Shown here: piece by piece, positions 9,844 to 20,723 of the stretch
Layout of the letters: each line of letters begins with the position of its first letter
Position numbering within the stretch: the stretch's first letter is position 1
Source: Choanephora cucurbitarum
Lineage: Eukaryota > Mucoromycota > Mucoromycetes > Mucorales > Choanephoraceae
Assembly: GCA_025331435.1 (NCBI GenBank)
Contig: JAIWNI010000052.1
Span: 1-64,000 of the forward strand
DNA length: 64,000 bases
Reading direction: 5' to 3'
Notes under the pieces: generated by a model
Told to the model about the DNA's origin: nothing
Database searches by the model: none
The model's input: only the letters and a program-made list of their open reading frames with translations
Program-made: the position numbers and the translations under genes

Positions 9844-11117
9844 ATGACAGACAATCAATCTACTTCTCAAGTACGCCAAGGGTAAAAAAAAATAGATTGA
9901 TTGTCACTAAAGAAAACCATTAACCTATCATTGATTTTAGGCATGAATTAGACAATGCAAAACTTGAAGCCTATTTACTGCAACATATACCTCAGTTTAA
10001 GGCACCTTTGCATGTCAGTCAATTTCAATTTGGTCAATCCAATCCCACCTATCTCTTAAAGGATGGCAAGTAAGTCATATATACACTCTCATACTCTCAG
10101 ACACTAACACAATCAAGTCAACAACAATATGTCCTGAGAAAGAAACCACCAGGTGCATTGTTGTCAAGTACTGCCCATGCAGTTGAACGTGAATACCGTA
10201 TCATTCAGGCTCTAGGAACACAGACAAATGTACCTGTACCCAAGGTCTATGTGCTTTGTGAAGATAACTCAATTATCGGTACACCCTTCTATGTGATGGA
10301 ATTCTTAAAGGGTCGTATCTTTGAAGATTGTCGTATGCTTTCTTTACCTTTTGAAGAACGTAGACAACTGTAAGTGATGCATGTATATAAGAGAGAGATA
10401 AGGAATTCATCGTGTTTTAGTTGGCATGCAGCTGTCAAGACATTAGCTCATTTACATGCAGTTGATTTCAAGGCAATCGGACTTGAAAGCTATGGTCGTC
10501 ATCATGGATTCTATGATCGCCAAATGAAATCATTGTCCAAGGTCTCTCAGGCTCAGGCACAGACACAGGATGAAGAGACAGGTCAATTGGTAGGCCCTAT
10601 TCCACGCTTAGTTGCCATGTTTAGCTGGTTCAAACGAAACCAAGCCAAGGATCAGGCTACCCTTGTCCATGGTGATTTCAAGATAGACAACCTCATGTTC
10701 CACCCCACTGAACCCCGTGTCATCGGTATTCTCGATTGGGAACTCTCGACTATTGGCCATCCTCTCTCGGATCTCTCCAATCTCCTCCAGCCCTACTATA
10801 TCCCTATCTCAGAAGAAAAGAATGCAGGTCTCTTGGGCTTCAAGGGATTGTCCAGAGAAGAATTACCTGTGCCTGATGTAGAAGAACTGATTCAGGTCTA
10901 TTGTCAAGAGACAAGACAGCCTTATCCTATTGACCGATGGATGTTTGTGGTTGCCTTCTCCTTCTTTCGGTTGGCTGTCATCTCACAAGGGATTGCAGCT
11001 CGTGTGGCTCGTAAACAGGCATCGTCTGCCAAAGCAAAGATTTATGCTGCTCGATTTATTCCAGTAGCCAATATGGCTCTTGATATTGTAGATACACATT
11101 CAAACAGTAAACTTTAG
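9844..11117 (+). CDS. APH-fold phosphotransferase of the ACAD10/11 N-terminal type
   Basis: Exons 9844-9881, 9941-10069, 10118-10369 and 10421-11117 give 371 residues; introns are 48-59 bp. The kinase-like core shows an N-lobe with FGQSNPTYLL and YVLRKKPPG (ATP-binding strands and Lys), the catalytic loop VHGDFKIDNLMFHP near residue 222 and the metal-binding DWE near 244, followed by IGHPLSDL. This pattern is the aminoglycoside-phosphotransferase-like domain that precedes the dehydrogenase in animal ACAD10 and ACAD11; here it stands alone. By family it would phosphorylate a small hydroxylated substrate, possibly a 4-hydroxyacyl-CoA; that is inference. An acyl-CoA dehydrogenase gene lies 24 kb to the right. 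Its last codon and stop overlap the stop of CGI121 on the other strand. Confidence 0.88.
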
Positions 11118-11863
11118 ATATGACCTCGAAGAGCAATAGCACTTGTGATAAGTGATTCTATCGTCTGTCTGTCTTCTAATGTCTTGAGTGAATAAGCCTA
11201 ACAGAACAATCAGATCATGACAGTCTATTCTGATTTCTAATCTTACTTTGGTCATTGCCTTGAGATCATGCATAGAGTCTAATCTGTCAAAGGGTACAAT
11301 GTCACCTTGAATGTTGGATGTGAAGCATGCTTCAGCCTATAGCCCTTTGTTCAGTTATATGCGTTCTGTAGATAAGCTATGTATTTACTTCTTTAACTGA
11401 AGAAGAACTGGCCTCTGTGATCTTGATGGCCACCAGTTGAGTTGTGTTGTTGTCAATACCAAATGTTGTATAGGTCTTTCCGATCTTTTTTTTTAAAAAA
11501 AAAGTCAGCTTAAAGCGCGTAACAGATGTTCAACCTACATTATTGGTAGCTCCAATATTAAACAAGATCTCGGAATGAAGACTGTGTGTCTTTAGACTGC
11601 CAGTGGATTCATCTGCTAAGGCTCTGTTGGCTGTCAAGAGAACAACGCGTCTATCGATGACCTTGTGTTGAGATTAGTCGTCTTTTTGTTTTTATTCCTA
11701 CCAACGTTACCAAGTTGGCGTTGATCAAAGCACAAGCTAATGTCATGTCTTGACTGCTGATTCTCTGCTTTAATTCTGATGCATTCTTTACGTTATCAAA
11801 TAGAGCATAATGGACTTGTTGTTGAGGAAAGGTTTCTAAAGTATAGGATTCCATATTGGTCAA
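11114..11863 (-). CDS. CGI121: KEOPS/EKC complex subunit Cgi121 (TPRKB)
   Basis: KEOPS makes the universal t6A37 modification of tRNA; Cgi121 binds the kinase Bud32 and the tRNA CCA end. Exons 11863-11711, 11661-11539, 11484-11389, 11336-11247 and 11197-11114 sum to 546 bases and 181 residues, the usual length of the family. Signature stretches are FDNVKNASELKQRI, ACALINANLV, LTANRALAD and LKTHSLHSEILFNIGATNN, followed by YTTFGIDNNTTQLVAIKI and a C-terminal helix. Introns are 49-54 bp. A second in-frame ATG (MESYTLE) three codons downstream could be the true start. The stop codon at 11114-11116 overlaps that of the convergent kinase gene (11115-11117), so the two mRNAs must overlap. Confidence 0.9.
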
Positions 11864-12394
11864 TTAAAAAAAAATAAAATGAATGAAAATCAAAGAAAGA
11901 CTCTCTTCTTCACTCTAATTGTCTAGCCAATCAAATTCATGGAAAATAACCTGAAGTAGGATAAGGGTAAGGCATAGTGAATGATCTTCATTCGTTTCTA
12001 CACGTCACCTATCTTATCTAAGCCTCTATACTTTAAAAAGTAAAAAAAAAAAAAGAAGTTTAGTCTGGCTGAGAAGATTACGTAAACCCTCTATGACCTT
12101 TTCTCTCTCTCTCTTTTCTAGAAGGTATAGGCCAATTGACATGTCATTAAGGGGGAAACTACTTGACTGATAAAGCAGTACAGTAGTAGATCATATGGTT
12201 GAGACCACCGAAGCTTTCATCTGTTTCAAATAAGTTATAAGGGATTGCATGTGAGAATCGTTACTTTATCATGTCATGAGAAAAAGGGTCAATGCACTAA
12301 GTGGAAACCATGTAGAAGTACTTCATAAATAGAAAGCTTATTTCTCTTTTTCTTTTTCTTTCTTTCTTTCTTTTATTTTATTTTTTTTATCAAG
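11864..12394. promoter_or_regulatory. Divergent promoter region between CGI121 and a C2H2 gene
   Basis: About 530 bp shared upstream region of two divergent genes. It contains poly-A/T and a CT-rich tract (12345-12375) directly before the downstream ATG. No specific factor site is claimed. Confidence 0.4.
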
Positions 12395-13145
12395 ATGGAT
12401 ATCTCAAAATTACTTGTTCAGAATACTGAAATCATAACTTCTTTAACAAATCAAAAGAAGTCTTCAACAAAGAAACGCCATGCTTGTACATGGTTAGGTT
12501 GCATGAAAACCTTTAGTACTGTATCCCAACTTTCTTTTTTATATTAGAAACCAATTAACCCATCATTCTTATTAGCCCGACCTTCTGACATGACTCGACA
12601 TTACCGTATTCATACAAATGACAGGTAAAAAGAAACCACGCAACATCTGATTTAGATCGATTGATCCATTTCTATAGACCCTATCAATGCCCATTGGATT
12701 TCTGTGGCAAACGATTTATTCAGGTAAAATTATAATACAATTTATATTTTTATATCATCTAAATTTGAAACAGAGATCAGCATTGACTGTGCATCAACGT
12801 ACTCATTCTGGTGAAAAACCTCATATCTGTAAATACCCAAGTTGTAACAAAAGCTTTGCAGACAGTAGTGCATTAGCCAGGCACAGGTATAACTTCACCC
12901 TAAAGGCGATCTATGAAAATAACTCTCATGCTTTCGATCTAGGCGTATTCATTCACAACCTCGATTGTTTGTCTGTGTAGAACCCAATTGCTCTAAAAGG
13001 TAATTGAGGCACTATTATCTAGACCATCTACTAAAACAATCTATCGATTAGTTACATCAAAAAATCCCATTTGACAAGACACTTACGCCGTGGTCATCCA
13101 AACACTCAAACGTATGCTTCTATTGTAACATGCCTCAGACTTTAA
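12395..13145 (+). CDS. C2H2 zinc-finger protein, four fingers
   Basis: Exons 12395-12515, 12576-12624, 12678-12723, 12774-12886, 12943-12999 and 13052-13145 sum to 480 bases (159 residues). Choosing the donor GTACTG at 12516 rather than GTATCC at 12521 restores a perfect first finger. Fingers: [38 protein letters not shown] with linker TGEKP-like [45 protein letters not shown]. Each follows C-x4-C-x3-F/Y-x5-L/M-x2-H. It is probably a nuclear DNA-binding regulator; targets unknown. Five introns of 50-60 bp fall within or beside fingers. The extreme C-terminus after [11 protein letters not shown] could be spliced differently. Confidence 0.82.
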
Positions 13146-14595
13146 AATGATGTGTGTTTCTCAATAAAAAAAAAAGATACTTATTTAAATAAGACGTTTT
13201 AATTATTCTAGACAAGGGGGAGGGTAACCAATTAAATCTGATTTTCATATGAAAGATATCATCCTTTTAAGGTAAGTTGATTGAACATTCTAGGCTTAAA
13301 TGATTTTATGATAGAGTGAAGAAAGGGAGAGATAGTGTTTCTTTAGCTAAATAACCTATAGATTAAACACACTTATTGATTTTATCCCAAAGTACACTTT
13401 GAAGAAAGGATTAGGTAAGCTATTGAAATAAAATAAAAAAAAAAAGAGGGAGAGTCTTGTGTACAGGTTTCAGCTTTGTTTTCTAGTTTAAAAGAGAGAG
13501 AACACATTGTGTCTGCATGAAATAAACTAGCGTGTGTGGCGTTTTAGTCTTGAAACAGGTTAAACGCACTGGTACCTCTTACTTTTAAGATAGGGTTGCT
13601 CGATTTAAACAGTCATCACTTCAAGCACTAATATATACCATTTGATTCAAGAATAAGGATATGAACTATAGTATACCTTAGTTTGACTTATTTAGGTAAT
13701 TATGTGTAAATTACCCTTTAACACCTGATTGGAATAGACATATCTATAAAACCCTCCCCCCCTTAAAAGAAGATCTTTTTCTAGTCAATGATGATAGGAT
13801 TACTCTATTCAGTCCATCTTAAAAGGGGCGGGGGGTTATCATACCAAAGTTGAATGATGTCACCTTATTCTCAGTCAAGAACAATAATTACTATTGAATA
13901 AAGGCTAAAGTGTCCCATTATATCCAGCTTGAGATAAAAAGAAAAATTTATTTAGTAAATTATGTAATGTTGAAAAAATATTCGTTTTCAATAAAATGTA
14001 TCAATTAGCCCTTGTCTGTATTATGCAGGGAAATCCTTTGTTCTAAAAGGGTATTTTAACCATACTTACTCTGAAAAAGCATCGATGACCACATTAACAA
14101 ATGGTGTAAAATGACGTGAACTCATTTGGCGCAGTTAATTTTTCTGGAACCAATCAAGTCAGATTGAATCATCTCCACAGTCTGTAGAACACGATAGAAA
14201 CCCTAAAAGACAATAAATTGAGCTCATATAAACTGAATTTAGTGTGACATTAATTAACTTATTTCATTGTAAATGACATCATTGTATAAAAAAAGGTGTT
14301 TATTGTTATAAATACATAATTCTTTTCTCTAAGCTTATAAAAAATTAAAAATAGGGGTATGAATGGGGACATATAGAATTGATCTTTTTTCAAAAAAGAA
14401 GAAATGCAGAAAAAGAGAGAGAGAGCCAGCCTTAGAAGATAGTTTTTTTTTGAATGTTGACGTTGTTGTTTTTTGGAAAGAGTTACATAGAGTTTGATAT
14501 ATATGAAGAAAAGGAGAGAGATTGTTGGAAAACCAAGTTGTCTTGAAACCTCTATAGCCGGTCAAGAAAATAGATTCCAGTTTAATCCTCTAAGT
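13146..14595. other. Long gene-free AT-rich stretch
   Basis: About 1.4 kb with no supported reading frame on either strand, several homopolymer runs and C-rich patches such as CCTCCCCCCCTT near 13755 and a G-rich patch near 13825. It looks like decaying intergenic or transposon-derived DNA. Confidence 0.4.
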
Positions 14596-14676
14596 TTATT
14601 GTGGAGAAGGTTTCTTGGGACACATGATAGAGTAATGACCCTTTTGACCACAGTGAATGCAACGACCGTCAGACAT
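14596..14676 (-). pseudogene. CCHC zinc-knuckle fragment, 26 codons
   Basis: A tiny frame on the minus strand (ATG 14676, stop 14596) encodes a perfect CCHC knuckle, CIHCGQKGHYSIMC, followed by PKKPSPQ. Knuckles of this type end retroelement Gag proteins and some RNA-binding proteins. No upstream partner is visible, so this is most likely the leftover end of a retroelement or the last exon of an unrecognised gene. Confidence 0.45.
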
Positions 14677-15429
14677 ATTGTAATATATAAATATTGTTTT
14701 TTTTTGCTTATAAAAAAAAAAGATAATAATAATAAAAAAGAAAAAAAAAGAGAGGGAAATTCCAATCCCTTATTTATACTCAAATCCAAAGAGGGGATTC
14801 ATTATCACTTTTAGTTAGATGCCGATCTCCTCCGGCACGTGGCTAAACAAAGTAACACAAGATTTGATTTGTTTATATACAACAACAGTGAGGAGGAAGG
14901 GGAAAATTATAAAATTCTATTTTAGAATGTTCGAGATAGAAGATATTAGTGTAAGACAGTTTAAATTGCCCATCCAAACGCGTCTGTCATTTTTATTATT
15001 CTGAATCATCAACACCAATAAGAAATCCGGAGTGTTATTCGGCATAGCTCCGATTTATTATATATTTGACAATAAACGGAGTTAAGCGTTTGAGGCCTTT
15101 ATTCTATAATGAATTACAACGTGTCTGGAGAGGACAATGGTCATATAAAAAAAATTCATATTGAATTCCACGTGGCATTCCATGATTTCTTTTTGTATTT
15201 TGTATATTGTATTCAGAATAGATGAGGTCACACAGAATGAACTTTTTTTTAAAAAGAAAAAAAATTTTTTTATTACATATTTTCCGGAAATAGATTGTAC
15301 ACTCCAAGATTGTACTTGAAAATTTTTTAGATTGCGCTAATAAAAGATTCAGATTACGCTGACAAAAAAAATTCAGAAGAAAAGACACTTCTTTAGAAAA
15401 GATTGCATAAATGTGCAACCTCAAAGAGG
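14677..15429. other. No gene recognised
   Basis: AT-rich, with homopolymer runs; no family could be matched on either strand. Confidence 0.4.
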
Positions 15430-16440
15430 TTCTTTATTGTAATTTAGAGTATTGGCAGAAGCCACCAAGATCTTCCAAATAGACACTGTTACAAGCATCG
15501 ACTATTCTTGAAGTCACCTCCTTCTCTCTTTACTCTTAACCAAAAACCAGAACTGCTCGATTGGATGGGAATAAGGTAGAAGATAGACACATATCCTCTA
15601 CTGACAATCAGCTTCTCAATATGAAATATGGATAGGAGCATTGTATTGCTCATCGTCAATCAAGTACATCCAATGTATCAGAAATTGAAATAAAACAATT
15701 CCCTACTGTCTTCTTTTTTTTTGCCTTTGACTCACCTGCGATCTTTCTTGATAGGGCACTCTAACCTTCATGTGAACAACACCCTCTGCGACGACATTGC
15801 TCCCAAAATAGTGATTGTTTTCGTCTTGAGGTGAACAACAGTAGATCGGAGTATCCTTAGTCGACCAAGCCATAGTACGGCTCAAGTGGATATGAAAAGC
15901 AGACCCGTCAACAGTTGCTTTGGAAGTCTGTCTGCATCAAAATGGCTGCCCATCGGAAGTGTGATTCAATGCTGCGAGGAGAATTTCTTTCTTTAGGGCT
16001 CAAAGTGAGCTTTCTTAATGAGAGCACAATCATTGATCATAACATCATGGACAGCAATTTTTGCAATCTTCAAATTGGCTGGTGAGACTTTCCCATTGCT
16101 TCATTTACAGTGGCTCTAGGGTCTTTGCTGTAACTCTGGAGCAAGAAACATGTGTGCTTCTCGTCGAGACTTTTTGTGGTCGTCCAACTTTCTTCTTCAG
16201 GTTGTTCGATTCTCTTTTGAGCCACGTCTTCCTTCCTTCTTGAACCAATAGTGAGCGGTACGCTTAGGTACGTCCAGCTCTTTCAGGAACTTTATAGCCT
16301 CTAATGTAGACGAGGTGGAAGAAAGCACTCCTTTTTCTCGTCACTATGTCCGATGTATTTGCGCTGACTATGGCCTTGATCAGCGACAATCTCGGCTTTG
16401 ACAATTTTCATTTCACCTAGGATGCTACATATTCTACGTA
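15430..16440 (-). pseudogene. Broken Tc1/mariner (IS630-like) transposase
   Basis: On the minus strand the frames read, in order, a helix-turn-helix-like stretch (EAIKFLKELDVPKRTAHYWF), then a linker ending LDEKHTCFLLQSYSKDPRA, then IAKIAVHDVMIND (middle part) and finally AFHIHLSRTMAWS followed by GVVHMKVRVP, which resembles the region around the first catalytic Asp of DDE Tc1-like transposases in zygomycete genomes. The pieces lie in different frames with several stops, so the copy is dead. No terminal inverted repeats were found. A second relic of similar type lies at 40790-41400. Confidence 0.6.
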
Positions 16441-16859
16441 ATTCTAGCGCAGACTTAAGCTGATAAAAATTCAAAATAAGACGCTAGAATAGCGTTGACG
16501 AGTGCCCTCCCTTTTCTTTCCCCTTCCCAAACTCTACCACTCTCTCTCTCATCTCATTGGACCTTAGCTTGTTACAAATAAAGAAAGCGTGTTATTTACA
16601 AAAATAAATAAATATTCTTTATCTTTTTTTTTTCTTTTACTCGAAAATCCTTTGCTCAACATAGAATAATAAAAGCCTTTTAAATTCCTCTTTATTATTA
16701 CCATATGCTTTAGTTTAAACAATCTCAATACGCAAGCACCAAAATTTCGCGTAAATTGTTTTTGGCAAATCATTTTTTTTTTAAAAGAAAATAACCAAGA
16801 TAAATTAACCTCTTTCTCACTTCTAAAGTATAAAATGAATATTGACAACATCCAACTTT

Positions 16860-17340
16860 TACCCTCCAACGAGTTGCTCCAACAAAGACCCCCCTATTTG
16901 AAGGAGTGTTTAGTTGATTTGGAGCGCATGCAAAACAGATATCTGCATCCTGAAGAAGATGAGGACAAAGTCCAACTTTTTTGGTGTTGGCCGACTTAGG
17001 TCTTCGTCACCTAGACTCCCATGTCACGCATCTCCCTGTCAAGTGTGATAGAAGCGTTTGGCCTTCAGAACACGGCTGTCGAAAAGGGGTTGTCTTTTGC
17101 GAAAAAGGGCGATCTTCCAGCCATAAAATCGACTTATGAGGAGGAAGGTGGTATTGGAGAAGTCATTGATTCAGCTAAAGAACTACTGTAACTGGCTGCA
17201 CTCTGCATTTGTCGTTCGCCTGGTGTACGCTTTTGCCATAGATTCTATTAGAACCAATGTTTCTGCGAGCTTCGTCAATAATTCAGGTATTGTTTAGCAA
17301 TAACATCTCTTTTCTCTCTTCTTTACCTTTCTCTATCGGT
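16860..17340 (+). pseudogene. Degraded coding DNA of unknown origin
   Basis: Plus-strand frames contain protein-like pieces (NELLQQRPPYLKECLVDLER, then ADLGLRHLDSHVTHLPVK, then AVEKGLSFAKKGDLPAIK) in different frames with stops between. I do not recognise the source. It may be the remains of another accessory gene. Confidence 0.35.
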
Positions 17341-17510
17341 TTGCTCTTTACTCTGTTCTTTATTCTTTGTTCTTTGTTCTCTGCTTTTTATTCTCTGCTT
17401 TTTGTTTTCTGCTTTTTATTCTCTGTTCTTTGTTCACTGCTTTTTATTCTTTGCTCTTTACTCTGCTTTTTATTCTCTGCTCTTTACTCTGCTTTTTCCT
17501 ACTGTTCTTC
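17341..17510 (+). repeat. Imperfect pyrimidine-rich tandem repeat
   Basis: About 170 bases almost entirely of T and C with scattered G/A, built from variants of TTTTTATTCTCTGC and CTTTACTCTG. It ends a few bases before the ATG of gene A (17517). It reads as long artificial Phe/Leu/Cys/Ser frames that are not genes. Confidence 0.7.
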
Positions 17511-17516
17511 TCTAGT

Positions 17517-19442
17517 ATGTCTACTTTAACTTCTGGTAAGCCTAAAAGATACAAAGGCTTAAATTCCTCTGTTCGCGAAAACCGCTCTTGCAGCCTTTCC
17601 GACTTTTTATACAAGCATATCAATCATTTTAAGAAGCACAACTTCAGCAAGACAGATAACTTGAAGAAGCACTATATCAAACTTTTCTGTGCTGCCTACA
17701 ATCAGGCTTACGGCGACACTGAGCAACCAGTTAGTGATGCATCTGCTGAAGACTGGGAGACTTTCCTCTTGTAGCATCGGACTCTCATGTCGTTTGCTTT
17801 TTATTAATAGCCTTCGACAAAGTTAGGCAACTTCAACGACTATCCGTGATTGCTTGTTGCAGTACTTTTTACTTTGTTGCAAGTATATCATATGAGAGGA
17901 ATAACCTACTCAAACAACCACTGTAGTGCGAAGGCAAACCTGCAGATGACTTCTTGGAGAAGAACAAGACTAACTTCAATGAATTCAAGACTATGACCAC
18001 CAGCAATGCCAAAACATTGCTTGACAAAATGAGCTTGGCTATGTTGGAAGATTACAAGAATCTGAATAACGATGAAAAGAATGTGTTGAAGTAAGTATCC
18101 AAGGAGCGTCAAGTGATATCTCTATTAACAAAATTCTATAGGCTGTCGTTGTCCTATGTAGTTGATATGTCAACAGACAATCTCGATACATACAGAAAAT
18201 ATATTACTCATCCTGCCTTTTGGAAAGACTTGAGCTCAGATGTTGTTGACATCACAGAGGAAATGAACCAGGAAGAAAGAAAGGAAGCAGAAGAGCTGTG
18301 CAAGTTGGTGATCAAGGTAGTAGAGCATGTTTTCTAAGTTCTGTTATGTACTCAACCTGTATTCATAGAAATCACAACAAGATGTCTTTGATGGCCTGGA
18401 TTTTGTTTTGTTGGAGAAATCCAAACTCTTGAGACAAAAGAAGCAAGACAGCAGCAAATATCAAATACTTCAAGTATTTGAGTACATGTAGGTATTTAAT
18501 TTTTGTTTAGATGCGGCTTGCTAAGTAAATCTCTCATAGCTTAGAAAACCTTGATACTTGGAGCAAGAATATGAAGAAGTCTGAAGCCGAACTTGTTGAA
18601 CGTGTCAACACTGTCATAAGTATTTTCCTGAGAAATACAGAGCTTTACACCAAGACGTAAGTATTTTAAAGTGGCTTAAACTGTCATCACCTAAACCTCT
18701 CTCTCTTCTTCTTTTTCTTCTTCTTTATAATCAGTGGCGAGACTCTTGCAGCAGCCACCAAGGAGCCATGCTTCTTGAATGAATATAACTACTCTGGTGG
18801 CAACAATAGCAATTATAGTATGACGTGTTCCTCTCGTTCTGTTCTGTCGCAGTCTGAATCAGCAGCAAAAGCAGGCAGAAAGATTGACATGATGATTAAG
18901 AATGCAAAAGATCAAGAAATTGCCTACTGCGAGTTCAAGGCCACCAAAAGCAGACACCTCTGCCACTACCAGCACTCAAAGAATCTCAGACTCAACCAGC
19001 AGATCCTCTTTGAGTGCACAAAAGTGTGCAATGATCAGCAAGTCATTGCTTTCAACTGGGAAGGTAATATGATCCATTTGCTTTGACGCCTATTTTTCTA
19101 ACGCATACTTTAGGGCTTTCTGGCGTTTTTTTTGTTTTGGAACAGAAGCATGGTGTTACCATTGCAAGAAATGCCAATGATTTCTATGTGCCCGAGGACT
19201 TGGAGGTGTTGGATGATAATTTTATCAACACCATATTGACTTTGATTGCTTGGAAGGTAACTTCGACTCTGCGCTGACAACGCTCGGCTTACTAACATGG
19301 TTTCTTTTTCCTACTATAGCAACATCTTGAGAAGGTATCAGCAATTATAAAGAAAGCTGCATACTTCTCAAAAAGAAGTAGCACGGGCACCTACCTTCAG
19401 ACCTGCTTCACAGCAGTTAAAAGAAGAAAATACTTTGAATAA
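17517..19442 (+). pseudogene. Gene A: paralogue of gene B with PD-(D/E)XK-like motif, one nonsense codon
   Basis: Exon 1 runs from ATG 17517 to about 17769 (MSTLTSGKPKRYKGL...). A further exon starting near 17870 reads ISYERNNLLKQPL, then TAG at 17924-17926, then CEGKPADDFLEK and on. Downstream exons 18142-18316, 18369-18487, 18540-18656, 18735-19063, 19114-19256 and 19320-19442 join in frame with 17927-18090 for 389 residues without further stops. The motif GRKIDMMI...AYCEFK has the spacing D-x14-E-x-K, as in PD-(D/E)XK nucleases. Gene B aligns along the length (for example KNVLKLSLSYVVDM against KCVLKLAVSDIINL) and shares at least three intron positions. B has Trp where A has TAG, so A looks like a recent pseudogene; an unseen intron could also remove the stop. 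No known family named. Confidence 0.65.
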
Positions 19443-19818
19443 ACTTTTCTTTCTTCTTTTACTTTTACAACATCAATGAAATTATAGCAATCTTTATTTA
19501 TCCAATCTGCTGCAAAGCAGATCTGTCAATAAATGAAATCAATGATTAGGCATATCAAGTAAACTATGGCTCTTAATGAGCGTCGGCTAAAGTTGAACAT
19601 GTCTTTTTCGAAATGCATCTCTTTTACAACTACCCATACAATGCAAAGATAAAAGATAAAGTTGTTTGAATCATGCTTAGTCCATAGAAAAACCTGTTGT
19701 TAGAACAAAATGGAGGGAGCATGTGTTGAGAAGGGGCATTAAAATAAGAACGGGAGCTTTGCTTTGTGTTCGTGAAGACCAAAGGATCTACTAGACAGGC
19801 TACAGAACTGTAGTTAAC
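19443..19818. other. Spacer, nothing recognised
   Basis: Short AT-rich spacer after gene A; no supported frame. Confidence 0.4.
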
Positions 19819-20160
19819 ACAATAAACCGAAACAACCAGAATACCCACTAACTTAGGTGCGTACACTCGATTCTGTGGGTACCTGGTCGAATCAGCTTAA
19901 GAAACAATAACACACTAAGACAGCCAGAACACCTTCATCTTAGGTGCGTACACTCGATTCTGGGAGTACATGGCCGAATGAGCTTAATAAAAACAATAAA
20001 CTGAAACAACCAGAATACCCACTAACTTAGGTGCGTACACTCGATTCTGTGGGTACCTGGTCGAATCAGCTTAAGAAACAATAACACCTTCATCTTAGGT
20101 GCGTACACTCGATTCTGGGAGTACATGGCCGAATGAGCTTAATAAAAACAATAAACTAAA
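19819..20160. repeat. Higher-order tandem repeat, four units in two pairs
   Basis: A core CTTAGGTGCGTACACTCG begins at 19852, 19939, 20026 and 20094. Units alternate between a form with TGTGGGTACCTGGTCGAATC and a form with TGGGAGTACATGGCCGAATG. The pair is about 174 bp; the second pair lacks about 19 bp between its units. Within a form the copies are almost identical, so the pair was duplicated recently. No coding potential. Confidence 0.9.
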
Positions 20161-20723
20161 GCAGCCAGAGTACCCCCTCCCTTCCAACACTTGTCGCAAA
20201 TGAGAAATTCCTGGTACTTTCATTTCCCGCATGAGTGATTTTTTTTCCGATTTTAAAACTTCGCTCATAAAGAAAGTATATGTATATTTAGACAAAGAAT
20301 AATGTGAGGTTAATTATAACTTTTTTTTTAAATTAGTTGTTATGGTGTCAGCTCATACTCGGAGACTATTTTCTGCGGAACATCGATACACAGGTCATTG
20401 AATCTGTAGAGACAGCTGGATGATAAGTGCGGGATTACCAAACAACAAAAAGGAGCCGAATGAAGTCATCCCTCTGTCAGCTCATTTCTTAACATGATGT
20501 AAGCATCTACTTTTTTTTTAAAGTTTTCTTTGTGATAAATTAATTTTTATGCCAATTTTACCAAATATGTATCTCTCTTTCTTTTACAATGTACTTTCTT
20601 CTGAATGACTCATCATAAAAAGGAGATATTGCCTTTTATATAAAAAACCAATATATAAGAATAGACCCTTAATCGACACATGGCATGTACACTAAAATTA
20701 ATTTTTTTTTGTCTCAGCAACAT
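20161..20723. other. Spacer downstream of APP1-like gene
   Basis: No supported frame. A GTCAGCTCAT motif occurs twice (near 20347 and 20477). Confidence 0.4.

Noticed and set aside
16860..17200. Similarity of the fragment AVEKGLSFAKKGDLP to DNA ligase I
   Set aside because: Only a short, loose resemblance across stops and frame changes; not enough to name a gene.
17257..17529. Long Phe/Leu/Cys/Ser-rich frames over the pyrimidine repeat
   Set aside because: They exist only because the repeat lacks stops; two frames are open at once.
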